Assembly (NCBI RefSeq): GCF_002563955.1
Contig: NZ_PDJE01000001.1
Span: 1,488,001-1,552,000 of the forward strand
Direction: 5' to 3'
DNA length: 64,000 nucleotides
Origin: Paramicrobacterium agarici
Lineage (GTDB): Bacteria > Actinomycetota > Actinomycetes > Actinomycetales > Microbacteriaceae
The translations under genes and the position numbers were made by a program. The notes under the pieces are model-generated. The model was not told the DNA's origin. It was given only the letters and a program-made list of their open reading frames with translations, and made no database searches. Below are positions 1 to 8,739 of this stretch, piece by piece. Position 1 is the stretch's first letter. Every line of letters begins with the position of its first letter.

Positions 1-1019
1 TCGGACTCGCCGTCGAGGAGCTCCCCGAGGGAACGCGAACCGTCGGACGGCCCTCGCCGCTCGTGCGACCGCATAAGGATGCTGTCGCTTTCGCGGTCAA
101 CCCCGAGGTCGACGCGATCACGGTTGGCGTCGTCGGACTCGACGCCGTCGTGCGCTCGCACGTGCGCCGCGAGGTCGACGCCGCGCCGACGCCGGAAGAG
201 GCTGTGCGCATCACCGCCGGTCTTGTCTCGGAGCTGCGCAGCGAGCTGCCCGATCGCGCCGTGATTCTCGGGCTCGGCGCCGCGGTTCCCGGTCTCGTTC
301 GCAGCTCAGACGGCTGCGTGCGCCTCGCTCCCCACCTGGGCTGGGAGGACGTGCCGTTTTCGGCGATGCTCGCCGAGGCCACGCTGCTGCCGTGCTGGGT
401 CGGCAACGATGCGAGCCTCGGCGCCGTCGCCGAGCGCAACTTCGGCGCAGGTGACGGCGTCTCGGACCTCGTATACCTCAACGGCGGTGCGAGCGGTATC
501 GGTGGCGGAATGATCGTGGGCGGTGAGCTGCTCGGCGGCGTCGGCGGGTTCGCGGGCGAGTTCGGTCACACGCGCGTCGCCGGGGCGGCGGTTCCCGGTG
601 CCACGCTCGAAGACGAAGTGAATCGAGCACGACTGCTCGACGTGCTCAACGTTCCCGCTGTCGACTCCGACCAATTGGAGCAGGCCGTTTTGTCTGCACT
701 TGACGACGACGCCGTCGCCGAGATCGATAGGCAAGTCGACATGCTCTCGACAGCGCTGCGCAACACGATAAACATCCTCAACCCCGCCCTCGTGGTGCTC
801 GGGGGCTTCCTCGGCGCGCTCTACGACGCTCGCACCGACGAGATGACGCGGCTTGTCGGGCTGCAGACGCTCGGCCCCGCCTTCGAAGACGTCGCCATCG
901 CGCGTGCGGCGCTCGGCGACGAGATTCTGCTCATCGGCGCGGCGGAACTCGTCTTCGGCAGCGTGCTCGACGACCCGGCGAGAATCGTGAACGCTGTTCC
1001 ACAGCATCCAGTAGAGTAG
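1..1019 (+). CDS. ROK-family transcriptional regulator, 5'-truncated by window edge
   Basis: The reading frame is open to the left edge (first complete codon at base 3), so the N-terminus lies outside the window. A GTG at 63 is an internal codon, because the residues before it (a GRPSPLVRP segment) are the typical linker between the winged-helix domain and the sugar-kinase-like domain of NagC/XylR-type ROK repressors. The visible part has the ROK core: an acidic ASKHA-type strand, WVGNDASLGAVAE, a glycine-rich LNGGASGIGGG segment and GFAGEFGHTRV. The cysteine-rich zinc motif of sugar-kinase ROK members is not seen (VPGATLEDEVNRARLL in its place), which fits a regulator rather than a kinase. 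The effector is unknown. The drug exporter downstream is 75 bp away in the same direction and may be co-transcribed. Confidence 0.82.
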   Translation, partial: GLAVEELPEGTRTVGRPSPLVRPHKDAVAFAVNPEVDAITVGVVGLDAVVRSHVRREVDAAPTPEEAVRITAGLVSELRSELPDRAVILGLGAAVPGLVRSSDGCVRLAPHLGWEDVPFSAMLAEATLLPCWVGNDASLGAVAERNFGAGDGVSDLVYLNGGASGIGGGMIVGGELLGGVGGFAGEFGHTRVAGAAVPGATLEDEVNRARLLDVLNVPAVDSDQLEQAVLSALDDDAVAEIDRQVDMLSTALRNTINILNPALVVLGGFLGALYDARTDEMTRLVGLQTLGPAFEDVAIARAALGDEILLIGAAELVFGSVLDDPARIVNAVPQHPVE

Positions 1020-1024
1020 TCACT

Positions 1025-1040
1025 CTCGAATCGATTCGAG
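1025..1040. promoter_or_regulatory. Perfect 16-bp palindrome between ROK gene and exporter
   Basis: CTCGAATCGATTCGAG reads identically on both strands. It begins 5 bases after the stop of the ROK gene and 55 bases before the exporter start. It could be an operator for the exporter or a short hairpin (6-bp stem, TCGA loop); no T-run follows it. The arm spacing differs from the actinobacterial LexA box, so it is not called an SOS site. Confidence 0.4.
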
Positions 1041-1094
1041 CGCTGGGCGGCTCGGGACCGCGCTCGACACCTCCATGCTCGGCCAAGGACTTCT

Positions 1095-2321
1095 GTGACT
1101 ACTGTCGTGCACCCCGGAGACTCGCTCTCCGGACGTCAGCGCCTCGTCTACGTGCTCGTGCTCGGTGCCCTCACCGCGCTCGGCCCCTTTACGATCGACC
1201 TGTACCTGCCCGCGTTCCCCGTGCTCACGGAGGAGTTCGCTGTGCCGGACTCGGTGATTCAGCTCACCCTCACCGGAACGACGATCGGCTTCGCTGTGGG
1301 GCAGCTGTTCATGGGCCCGTGGAGCGACAAGGTCGGACGCCGGCTTCCGCTCATCATCGCCACGAGCGTGCACGTGTTCGCGAGCCTCGGGGCATCGGTT
1401 GCGACGGATGTCGTGACGCTCATGGTGTTCCGCGTGCTGCAGGGCGCGGGCGCGGCCGCAGGCGGCGTTGTGGCGATGGCGATGGTGCGCGACCTGTTCG
1501 GCGGCAAGCCTCTCGTGCGGATGCTGTCGCGACTCGCTCTCGTCAACGGGCTCGCACCGATTCTCGCTCCCGTGCTCGGATCGCAGCTTCTGTTGTGGCT
1601 TCCCTGGCGCGGCCTGTTCTGGTTTCTCGCTGTGTACGGGCTCATTGTCGTCGTGTGCGTCGCAGTCTTCATCATCGAGACGCTTCCCAAGGAGCGGCGC
1701 GTTGGCAAGGGACATGGAACGGTCGGTGAGCGCTACAAGAATGTCTTCGGCGACCGCATCTTCGTCGGCGTCGCGCTCATGGGCGCCATGAACTTCTCTG
1801 GACTGTTCTCGTATCTGTCGAGCTCATCGTTTCTGTTTCAGGAGATGTACGCGATGGATGCTCAGCAGTACGGCCTGCTGTTCGGGGCCAACTCCATCGG
1901 CGTGGTGATCGGCGTGCAGATCTCGTCGCGGCTCATGCGCTGGTACGGCCCGCAGTGGGTGCTGGCGACGACGACCATCGTGCAGATGCTGTCGGCCGCG
2001 ACGATGTTCATTCTCGCGTTCACAGGCGCTGGCCTGATCGGCATTCTGATTCCGCTGTTCTTCTACATCATGTCGTGCGGGTTCACGTTTCCCGCTGTGC
2101 AGGTTCTCGGGCTCGTCAACCACGGGCATGAGGCGGGCACCGCAGCATCCCTTCTGGGTGCTCTCAACTTCGGCGTCGCGGGCTTGACCTCTCCGATCGT
2201 CGGTGCCCTCGGCGTGAGCACGCAGTCGATGGCCGGCGTCATGATCGCAACGGCCGCCATCGCGATCACGGCGCTCTGGATCATCGTGCGCCCGCGTTCG
2301 GTCCCTCGATTGAGCGACTGA
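1095..2321 (+). CDS. MFS multidrug exporter, Bcr/CflA family
   Basis: A 408-residue integral membrane transporter of the major facilitator superfamily, DHA1 drug:H+ antiporter branch. The N-terminal segment GPFTIDLYLPAFP matches the Bcr/CflA signature in TM1, and the loop 2-3 motif GPWSDKVGRRLPL is the classical MFS motif A. About 12 hydrophobic segments can be counted, with a basic loop (KERRVGKGHG) in the middle. The start is GTG at 1095, preceded by AAGGA at a suitable distance. Family members export bicyclomycin, chloramphenicol, sulfonamides or amino-acid derivatives; the substrate here cannot be read from sequence. It lies downstream of a ROK regulator and convergent with the ABC permease at 2385. 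Confidence 0.88.
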   Translation: MTTVVHPGDSLSGRQRLVYVLVLGALTALGPFTIDLYLPAFPVLTEEFAVPDSVIQLTLTGTTIGFAVGQLFMGPWSDKVGRRLPLIIATSVHVFASLGASVATDVVTLMVFRVLQGAGAAAGGVVAMAMVRDLFGGKPLVRMLSRLALVNGLAPILAPVLGSQLLLWLPWRGLFWFLAVYGLIVVVCVAVFIIETLPKERRVGKGHGTVGERYKNVFGDRIFVGVALMGAMNFSGLFSYLSSSSFLFQEMYAMDAQQYGLLFGANSIGVVIGVQISSRLMRWYGPQWVLATTTIVQMLSAATMFILAFTGAGLIGILIPLFFYIMSCGFTFPAVQVLGLVNHGHEAGTAASLLGALNFGVAGLTSPIVGALGVSTQSMAGVMIATAAIAITALWIIVRPRSVPRLSD

Positions 2322-2384
2322 CCCGCGCACAGCACGACGCCCCCGCCGCGAGGGTGGCGAAGGCGTCGAGCCGATCGCGACGTG

Positions 2385-3257
2385 TCAGGCGTCGCGACGT
2401 TTGGTGAGAATCGCTCCGGCGATGAGACCGACCACGATCCACGCGGCGAAGATGACGATCGACCAGGTCTGATCGAGAACCAAGAGACCGTCGCCATCGA
2501 AGCCAGGGGCCGGTGCAGGACCGGCACCCTCACCCGTGTACTGGTAGAGAGCAGCCCCGACCGAGCCGGGCAAGATCGTGGCGATGTTCGCCGCCCAGGC
2601 CGCACCCGTGAAGCTGTAGACAATGTTGATGCCGACGGGCAGCACGAACAGCAGACCGACGGCGGCCGCGATTCCTCCCGCGGAGTTGCGCAGGATCGCG
2701 CCGAGCGAGAACGAGAGCAGCGCAATGAGCGCGAGATAGGCAGCCGAGCCGACGAGCGGGATCAGCACGTCCGGGTTGCCGAGCTCTGGAACGATCTTGT
2801 TGGCGGCGAAGATGGGAAGCGACACGGCAAGGGCTGCGGCGATCGAGATGAGACCCACGACGAACGTCACGACCGTGAGCACGAGGCCCTTCGCCGTGTA
2901 CGCGCTGAGACGCTTCGGTGCCGCCGTGTACGTGGTGCGGATCATGCCCGTCGTGTACTCGCCACTGATGATCAGCACGCCGAGCACGGCGGCGATGAGC
3001 CCCGTGAAGTTGCCGCCGATCGTCAGGTACTGGGCGACCATGTTGTTCTGGGCTGTTTGCGGCAGAGCATCGTTTTCGATGTTTGCCGAGAGCGCCATGA
3101 GCACGCCGAACCCGGCCGTTCCGAGAATGATCAGAACATAGCACCAGACGGTCGAACGCAGACTGCGCAGCTTGATCCATTCGGAACGAACGAGTCCGGG
3201 AAATGACAGGCGGATGCTGTCGAGAGCCCGGGGAGCGGGAGCGGTTGCGGTGGTCAT
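2385..3257 (-). CDS. ABC-2 type exporter permease
   Basis: A 290-residue membrane subunit with six hydrophobic segments and the N-terminal phrase SEWIKLRSLRSTVWCY typical of single-domain ABC-2 permeases. It is translationally coupled to the ATPase gene upstream: the ATG at 3257 overlaps the ATPase stop in an ATGA junction. The two proteins should form one exporter of the bacitracin/lantibiotic-resistance or sodium-export type. The cargo is unknown. It is paralogous in layout and in its N-terminal motif to the permease at 14886-15644. Confidence 0.85.
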   Translation of the reverse strand: MTTATAPAPRALDSIRLSFPGLVRSEWIKLRSLRSTVWCYVLIILGTAGFGVLMALSANIENDALPQTAQNNMVAQYLTIGGNFTGLIAAVLGVLIISGEYTTGMIRTTYTAAPKRLSAYTAKGLVLTVVTFVVGLISIAAALAVSLPIFAANKIVPELGNPDVLIPLVGSAAYLALIALLSFSLGAILRNSAGGIAAAVGLLFVLPVGINIVYSFTGAAWAANIATILPGSVGAALYQYTGEGAGPAPAPGFDGDGLLVLDQTWSIVIFAAWIVVGLIAGAILTKRRDA

Positions 3258-4165
3258 CGGACTTCCTCCGTGCGGTACTCGACCGCATCATTCGTGAGTT
3301 GCAGGTAAGCGTCTTCGAGCGACGCGTTGACGGGCGTGAGCTCGTGGAGCACGAGACCGTGGGACGCTGCGGACTCGCCGATCTGCCTTGCGTCGAGACC
3401 GGTCACCTCGAGCAGACCGTTCTCGCGCGATGTCACCGTGACGTCGGGGCCGGCGACGACGCGCGCGAGGTCGGCGGGCTGCGGCGTGCGCACGTGCACG
3501 AGGTTTCCCGTGGACGCGGCGATGATGTCGGTCATCGGAGCGTCGGCGATGATCTTGCCGCGACCGAGCACGATCACGTGATCGGCCGTCTGGGCCATTT
3601 CGCTCATGAGGTGCGACGAGAGAAAGACCGTGCGCCCCTCGTCGGCGAGCTGACGCGTCAGTCGCCGCACCCACAGCACGCCCTCGGGATCGAGACCGTT
3701 GACCGGCTCGTCGAGAATGAGCGTGTGCGGGTCGCCGAGCAGTGCAGCGGCGATACCGAGACGCTGGCCCATGCCGAGCGAGAAGCCTCCGACGCGCTTC
3801 TTGGCGACAGACCCGAGGCCGGTCATCTCGATCACCTCGCCCACGCGCTTCTTCGAGATTCCGTGCGTCGCGGCGAGGGCGAGCAGGTGGTTCTGCGCCG
3901 TTCGCCCGGTGTGCACGGCCTTGGCTTCAAGCAGCGCGCCCACCTCGTGCAGCGGTGCCTTGCTGTCCCGGTACTGGTGGCCGCCGATCGTCACCGACCC
4001 ACTCGTCGGCCGGTCGAGTCCGACCATCATGCGCATCGTCGTTGACTTTCCGGCGCCGTTCGGCCCGAGAAAGCCGGTGACGATGCCGGGCCGGATCGCC
4101 GCCGTGATGTCGTCGACGGCGAGCTTCGTGCCGTAGCGCTTGCTCAGATGCTGTATTTCGATCAT
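3254..4165 (-). CDS. ABC exporter ATP-binding subunit
   Basis: A 303-residue nucleotide-binding domain of the DrrA/CcmA type. Walker A is GPNGAGKST near residue 35, the Q-loop region follows, the signature is FSLGMGQRLGIA, Walker B ends LILDEPVNGLD, and the switch histidine lies in FLSSHLMSEM. The C-terminal 80 residues form the small accessory domain usual in this class. It starts at 4165 and overlaps the permease start by four bases. The signature FSLGMGQ instead of LSGGQ is normal for this subfamily and is shared with the second ATPase at 15641-16570. It energises export by the permease at 2385-3257. Confidence 0.9.
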   Translation of the reverse strand: MIEIQHLSKRYGTKLAVDDITAAIRPGIVTGFLGPNGAGKSTTMRMMVGLDRPTSGSVTIGGHQYRDSKAPLHEVGALLEAKAVHTGRTAQNHLLALAATHGISKKRVGEVIEMTGLGSVAKKRVGGFSLGMGQRLGIAAALLGDPHTLILDEPVNGLDPEGVLWVRRLTRQLADEGRTVFLSSHLMSEMAQTADHVIVLGRGKIIADAPMTDIIAASTGNLVHVRTPQPADLARVVAGPDVTVTSRENGLLEVTGLDARQIGESAASHGLVLHELTPVNASLEDAYLQLTNDAVEYRTEEVR

Positions 4166-4221
4166 GATTCCACGTTAGAGACGCCGGCGCCGTTGCCGCG
4201 TCCCCCTGAAGAATGACGCTT

Positions 4222-4236
4222 TCATCCTCAGGATGA
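4222..4236. promoter_or_regulatory. 15-bp inverted repeat upstream of the ABC exporter operon
   Basis: TCATCCT-C-AGGATGA, two perfect 7-base arms around one base, lies 57 bases upstream of the ATPase start. Its place in the promoter region suggests a regulator-binding site. No regulator is encoded beside this exporter, so the cognate protein is unknown. Confidence 0.45.
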
Positions 4237-4275
4237 TCTTGCTCCCGGCCAGCGGGGCGACGACTCGTGGATGCT

Positions 4276-4292
4276 GCGGACGCAACGTCCGC
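4276..4292 (-). terminator. Hairpin just downstream of the lacI-type gene
   Basis: GCGGACG-caa-CGTCCGC is a perfect 7-bp stem with a 3-base loop, 12 bases beyond the stop of the LacI-type gene (read leftward). There is no strong T-run, which is common in high-GC terminators. It could also simply be a structured spacer. Confidence 0.4.
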
Positions 4293-4304
4293 GGTGAGGT
4301 GTCG

Positions 4305-5312
4305 TTAGCGCGCGTGACGCGGCGGAGCCGTGGTGGCCCGCGGGATCAGCGCCGTCGCGAGGCGAATATGCGCAGCATCCGTCGTCTCGCCGTTCATCAG
4401 CGCGAGCAGCAGCGTGACAGCCTCGGTTCCGAGGCGCTGCATCGACTGCCGCACTGTCGTGAGAGGAGTGCTCAGCCGCGATGCCTCGGGAATGTCGTCG
4501 AATCCGACGATCGAGAGATCGCGCGGCACCGTCAGTCCCATGCTCGTCGCGAGCTCGAGCACGGCGATCGCCGAGATGTCGTTCGCCGCGAAGATCGCGG
4601 TCGGCCGGTTCGCGCTCGCCAGAAGGGATGCTGTCCGCTCGCGCGCCTCGGCCGGTTCGTAGCGTCCGACGCGCACGAGCGCCTGATCGAACGGGATGCC
4701 GGCTTCGCGAAGCGCCTGCCGGTAGCCGGCCTCACGCAGCGTCGAGGAGCGAAGATCGGGACGGCCGGCGACGAAGCCGATGCGCTCATGGCCCAGCTCG
4801 ACCAGATGGCGCGTCGCCTGCAGTGCTCCTCCGAAACTGTCGGACTCGACGGTGGGAAGATCGGCGCGTCCCGTGTGCGGGTCAACGGCGACGATGGGAA
4901 TGTCGGAGCTTGCGCCGACCACCGTCGGGGTCACCATGATCGCACCGTCGATGAGCGTGCCGCTGAGCCGGCTCAGCGACCGGCGCTCCCAGCCCTCGCT
5001 GTCGCGCTGACGTGTGCCGCTGTACGCGAGCAGGTCGAGCTCTGACTCATGGAGGGCCGCGCCGACGCCCTTGAGAATCTCTGCGCTGAAGGGCTCGAAG
5101 TCGGCGACGAGCACGCCGACGACTCCCGTGCGTCGTGATCGCATGCTGCTCGCGACGAGGCTCGACTCGTAGCCGAGCTTGTCGACAGCGTCCAGAACGC
5201 GGCGCACGGTGGGAGGTGCGATGCCGTAGCGGCCGTTCACCGCCTTCGACACAGTGGCGACCGACACGCCGGCCTCTCGGGCCACGTCGTGAATCGTTGC
5301 TCGTCGCGCCAT
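4305..5312 (-). CDS. LacI-family transcriptional repressor of the sugar operon
   Basis: A 335-residue repressor. The N-terminus ATIHDVAREAGVSVATVSKAVNG is the LacI helix-turn-helix plus the start of the hinge helix (first ~50 residues); the rest is the periplasmic-binding-protein-like sensor with an IFAANDISAIAVLE segment and a GFDDIPEASRL segment near the C-terminus, as in sugar-responsive members. The frame is open further upstream, but the start at 5312 (MARRATIHD) fits the family, and the extra upstream codons would be promoter DNA. It is divergent from the binding-protein/permease/GH3 operon, with a LacI-type palindrome in the shared region, so it very probably represses that operon until an oligosaccharide is present. 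Confidence 0.9.
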   Translation of the reverse strand: MARRATIHDVAREAGVSVATVSKAVNGRYGIAPPTVRRVLDAVDKLGYESSLVASSMRSRRTGVVGVLVADFEPFSAEILKGVGAALHESELDLLAYSGTRQRDSEGWERRSLSRLSGTLIDGAIMVTPTVVGASSDIPIVAVDPHTGRADLPTVESDSFGGALQATRHLVELGHERIGFVAGRPDLRSSTLREAGYRQALREAGIPFDQALVRVGRYEPAEARERTASLLASANRPTAIFAANDISAIAVLELATSMGLTVPRDLSIVGFDDIPEASRLSTPLTTVRQSMQRLGTEAVTLLLALMNGETTDAAHIRLATALIPRATTAPPRHAR

Positions 5313-5337
5313 GCGCTGACAGTAGCATGGAAAAGGA

Positions 5338-5378
5338 TTTCGAAAACGTTTGACATCGTTGTGGGGCGTTGTCAGTAT
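5338..5378 (+). promoter_or_regulatory. Promoter with overlapping LacI-type operator
   Basis: A near-consensus -35 TTGACA (5350-5355) and -10 CAGTAT (5373-5378) are separated by 17 bases and point to the sugar-binding-protein gene. The -35 overlaps an AT-rich double palindrome: TTTCGAAA (5338-5345) and AAACGTTT (5344-5351) with a central CG, the form LacI-family operators usually take. Binding there would block RNA polymerase and also cover the region in front of the repressor's own gene, so autoregulation is likely. Confidence 0.7.
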
Positions 5379-5511
5379 CGACCTACTCGAGTCGTGTGAG
5401 CACAGCAGCGATAAGCACGATCCGGGTCGCGACAGCATCCTTTCCGCTGGCGCAGCACCGCGTCCTCCCTTCTCGCGAGGGACGTCGCTCAATGAAGAGA
5501 AAAGGTGAGAC

Positions 5512-6795
5512 ATGAAAACCAAGCGATGGCTCGCCGCGTCCGCGTCGCTCGCTGCAGGGGCACTCCTGCTCAGCGGATGCAGCGGAACCGGCGCGGCAGA
5601 TGATGGCAGCGTCGAGATGACCCTGTGGCACAACTCCACGACGGGCGACGGAAAGCAGTTCTGGGAAGATGCCGCCGCCGCGTTCGAAAAGGACCACGAC
5701 GGCGTCACCATAAGGATCCAGGCGCTTCAGAACGAAGACCTCGACGGCAAGCTCCAGACGGCGCTCAACTCGGGCAATGCTCCCGACATCTTCCTGCAGC
5801 GCGGCGGAGGCAAGATGGCCGCCATGGTGGATGCCGGGCAGCTGATGGACATCACAAACGAGCTCTCGGACACGGCACAAGAACAGATCTCGAAAGAGAC
5901 GTTCGCGGCGGAGACCTATCAGGACAAGATCTGGGCCATGCCGATCGCGGTCCTGCCGGGCGGAATGTTCTACAGCCAGGATCTGTTCGACGAAGCAGGC
6001 ATCTCAGAGAACCCCGAGACCATCGACGACCTCGAAGGTGCCGTCGGTAAGCTGAAAGACGCGGGAATCTCCCCGATCGCGCTCGGTGCCAAGGACGCCT
6101 GGCCTGCGGCGCACTGGTACTACTTCTTTGCGCTTCGCGAGTGCTCGTCCGACGTCATGCTCGAGACGGCTGACACGATGGACTTCAGTGACGGCTGCTG
6201 GCTGAAGGCGGCAGAGGACCTTGAGGACTTCGCCTCGATCGAGCCCTTCAACGAAGGATTCCTCACGACGTCGGCTCAGCAGGGAGCCGGAAGCTCTGCT
6301 GGCCTCATCGCGAACCACCAGGCCGCGATGGAGCTCATGGGCGCATGGGACCCGGGCGTGATCGGTTCGCTCACTCCCGATGAGAAGCCGCTTCCCGACC
6401 TCGCATGGTTCCCGTTCCCCGAGGTTCCGGGTGGCAACGGTGAGCCAGGTTCCATGATGGGCGGCGTCGACGGATACTCGTGCTCCGCATCCGCACCCCC
6501 GGAGTGCGTGGAGTTCCTCAACTACCTGGCGACTGCTGACGTTCAGGAGAACTACTACAAGGCGTTCAACGCACCCCCGGTGAACACCGAGGCGCAGAAG
6601 GCCGTGACCGAGCCGTACCTCAAGCAGATCCTCGAGGCGTACAACGAGGCGCCGTTCGTCTCACAGTGGCTTGACACGGTCTACGGGCTCAACGTCGGCA
6701 ACGCGCTGAACGTTGCGGTCGTCGACCTCCTCGCGGGGCAGGGCACGCCGAAAGACATCATCGATGCCGTGACCGTCGCCGCGAAGAAGGGCTAA
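5512..6795 (+). CDS. Sugar ABC transporter substrate-binding lipoprotein
   Basis: A 427-residue extracellular solute-binding protein, family 1 (MalE-like). It has a lipoprotein signal peptide with lipobox LLSGC, the lipidated cysteine being residue 23. The mature part carries typical family features: an early MTLWHNSTTGDGKQFWEDAAAAFE segment, NSGNAPDIFLQRGGG, and aromatic residues suited to stacking on sugar rings (for example AHWYYFF). An AGGTGAG ribosome site precedes the ATG. It is the first gene of a four-gene operon with two permeases and a GH3 enzyme. No ATPase is encoded here, so the transporter probably uses a shared MsiK-type ATPase located elsewhere, as is common in actinobacteria. 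The likely ligand is a beta-linked oligosaccharide, inferred from the GH3 neighbour. Confidence 0.92.
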   Translation: MKTKRWLAASASLAAGALLLSGCSGTGAADDGSVEMTLWHNSTTGDGKQFWEDAAAAFEKDHDGVTIRIQALQNEDLDGKLQTALNSGNAPDIFLQRGGGKMAAMVDAGQLMDITNELSDTAQEQISKETFAAETYQDKIWAMPIAVLPGGMFYSQDLFDEAGISENPETIDDLEGAVGKLKDAGISPIALGAKDAWPAAHWYYFFALRECSSDVMLETADTMDFSDGCWLKAAEDLEDFASIEPFNEGFLTTSAQQGAGSSAGLIANHQAAMELMGAWDPGVIGSLTPDEKPLPDLAWFPFPEVPGGNGEPGSMMGGVDGYSCSASAPPECVEFLNYLATADVQENYYKAFNAPPVNTEAQKAVTEPYLKQILEAYNEAPFVSQWLDTVYGLNVGNALNVAVVDLLAGQGTPKDIIDAVTVAAKKG

Positions 6796-6807
6796 GGCAC
6801 ACACATA

Positions 6808-7818
6808 ATGTCCGTTCGAACGCACTCACCGTCACCCCGACGCGTGGACGCAATCGACGAGTCGACTGGGGCCGGCGCGGAGGTGCCGGCCCCAGTACGG
6901 CGCCGCCCCACGGGGCAGAGCTGGAGAACCCGGCTCGAGATCACTGTTCTCGTCGGCCCCGCCCTCGTCATGTTCCTGTCCTTCGTGATCTTTCCCGTCG
7001 CGATGGCCGCCTTCTACGGCTTCTTCCAGTGGAAGGGCTATGGGCCGCCGACAGACTTCGTCGGGCTGCAGAACTACCTCACGATCTTTCAGGACTCCGC
7101 CTTTCTCGAGGCGCTGATGCACAACGGCATCATCGTCGTGCTCTCGCTCGTGCTCCAGGGGCCGGCGGCGATCCTTCTCGCTCTGCTGCTCAATCGCCGC
7201 ATGCGCGGGCAGTCGGTCATCCGCGTGCTCATCTTCATTCCCTACGTCATCTCGGAGGTCGTTGTCGGTACGGGGTGGAGCCTGATGCTGCAGACCACCG
7301 GCGCTCTCAACGGCTTTCTCGAGAACATCGGTCTCGGAGCTCTCGCGCAGGACTGGCTGTCTGATCCGGCCATCGCGATGTGGACGCTGATGCTCATCAT
7401 CACGTGGAAGTACATCGGCTTCGCCGTCATCATCTTCCTCGCGGGACTGCAGGGGATCCCAGAAGAGCTCACCGAAGCGGCTCAGATCGACGGAGCATCC
7501 TTCTGGCAGATTCAACGACGCATTACGTTGCCGCTGCTCGGGCCGACGCTGCGCATCTGGGCGTTCCTCTCGATCATCGGCTCCCTGCAATTGTTCGACC
7601 TCGTCTACATCGTCTGGGGCCAGTACGTCGCATCGACGGCGGGCACGTCGACGATGGCCACATACATGGTCGCGAGCGGTCGCAACTCGGGCAACTACGG
7701 CTTCGGAAATGCCGTCGCCGTCGTCATGTTCGTCATCTCGCTGATCATCGCCCTGCTCTACCAGCGGTACGTCATGAGACGAGACACCGAAGGCGCGATC
7801 ACGGAAGGACAGAAGTGA
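6808..7818 (+). CDS. Sugar ABC transporter permease, MalF type
   Basis: A 336-residue membrane protein of the binding-protein-dependent transport permease family. After a hydrophilic ~45-residue N-terminus it has about six membrane segments. The EAA loop that contacts the ATPase is visible as EELTEAAQIDGASFWQ, followed by RRITLPLLGPTL. The start follows the binding-protein stop by 12 bases, and its stop overlaps the next permease start (TGATG), indicating translational coupling. It pairs with the MalG-type permease at 7818-8687 to form the channel for the sugar presented by the lipoprotein at 5512. Confidence 0.92.
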   Translation: MSVRTHSPSPRRVDAIDESTGAGAEVPAPVRRRPTGQSWRTRLEITVLVGPALVMFLSFVIFPVAMAAFYGFFQWKGYGPPTDFVGLQNYLTIFQDSAFLEALMHNGIIVVLSLVLQGPAAILLALLLNRRMRGQSVIRVLIFIPYVISEVVVGTGWSLMLQTTGALNGFLENIGLGALAQDWLSDPAIAMWTLMLIITWKYIGFAVIIFLAGLQGIPEELTEAAQIDGASFWQIQRRITLPLLGPTLRIWAFLSIIGSLQLFDLVYIVWGQYVASTAGTSTMATYMVASGRNSGNYGFGNAVAVVMFVISLIIALLYQRYVMRRDTEGAITEGQK

Positions 7819-8687
7819 TGGCCACCGCAACGATTCGACCTCGACTCGCGCCGCGACGCGCTGGGGAGAAGCTGCGGTGGGGAAACCCCGTCGTGTACTT
7901 CATCGCGCTCGTCGTTATCGCTCTCATGCTCGCGCCGATCGCGTACATCATCCTCGGCGGGTTCCGCACCAACGCGCAGATCACGACGGACCCGGCGGGG
8001 TTCCCTGCCCCATGGAACATCGGCAATTACCTCGACGTTCTGTTCGGATCGATCTTCTGGCAGCAGGTGCTCAACTCGACGATCGCCGCCGTCGCCACCA
8101 CGCTCGGCGCCGTGGTGCTGGGCGTCATGGCGAGTTACGTCATCGCCCGGTATCCGTTCCGCGGCAGGGGAATCCTGTACTCGACGTTCGCTGCAGGGCT
8201 GATGTTTCCGATTACTGTCGCGATCACTCCGCTGTACATCGTCATCAAGAACCTCGGTCTGATGAACTCGCTTGCCGGAGTGATCCTTCCCCAGATCGCG
8301 TTCGCCCTACCCGTGACGATCATCATTCTCGTTCCGTTCCTGCGCGCGATTCCCAAAGAACTCGAGGAGGCGGCATTCATCGATGGATGCTCCCGCATCG
8401 GCTTCTTCTGGCGAATGGTCGTGCCGCTGGCAACGCCCGGCGTCATCACGACCGGCATCCTCGCGTTCATCGGCAGCTGGAACGGCTACATCCTTCCGCT
8501 GTTCATCTTGAACGACGCGTCGACGTTCACGCTCCCGCTCGGGGTGCAGGCTTTCGCCTCGCAGTACGCGGTGGACACGGCGAAGGTTCTCGCTTTCACG
8601 TCCCTGTCGATGATTCCCGCTCTGGTGTTCTTCAGCCTGTTCGAACGCCGCATCGTCGGCGGTCTCACGGGAGCCGTCAAGGGATAG
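7818..8687 (+). CDS. Sugar ABC transporter permease, MalG type
   Basis: A 289-residue permease. The frame is open further upstream inside the previous gene, but the coupled ATG at 7818 gives the expected MalG-like N-terminus (a short basic stretch, then a first membrane segment beginning near VVYFIAL). About six membrane segments and the EAA motif KELEEAAFIDGCSRIGFFW are visible. The substrate is inferred from the operon: a carbohydrate taken up for the GH3 enzyme encoded 52 bases downstream. Confidence 0.93.
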   Translation: MATATIRPRLAPRRAGEKLRWGNPVVYFIALVVIALMLAPIAYIILGGFRTNAQITTDPAGFPAPWNIGNYLDVLFGSIFWQQVLNSTIAAVATTLGAVVLGVMASYVIARYPFRGRGILYSTFAAGLMFPITVAITPLYIVIKNLGLMNSLAGVILPQIAFALPVTIIILVPFLRAIPKELEEAAFIDGCSRIGFFWRMVVPLATPGVITTGILAFIGSWNGYILPLFILNDASTFTLPLGVQAFASQYAVDTAKVLAFTSLSMIPALVFFSLFERRIVGGLTGAVKG

Positions 8688-8739
8688 CCGTTCAGGCGCA
8701 CCGATTTACGCATCACACGCAGAGAAGAGAAGAAGAACT

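Noticed and set aside
1025..1040. Actinobacterial LexA/SOS box
   Set aside because: The TCGAA/TTCGA arms are separated by 4 bases here, whereas the TCGAAC-N4-GTTCGA box needs 6 between those arms.
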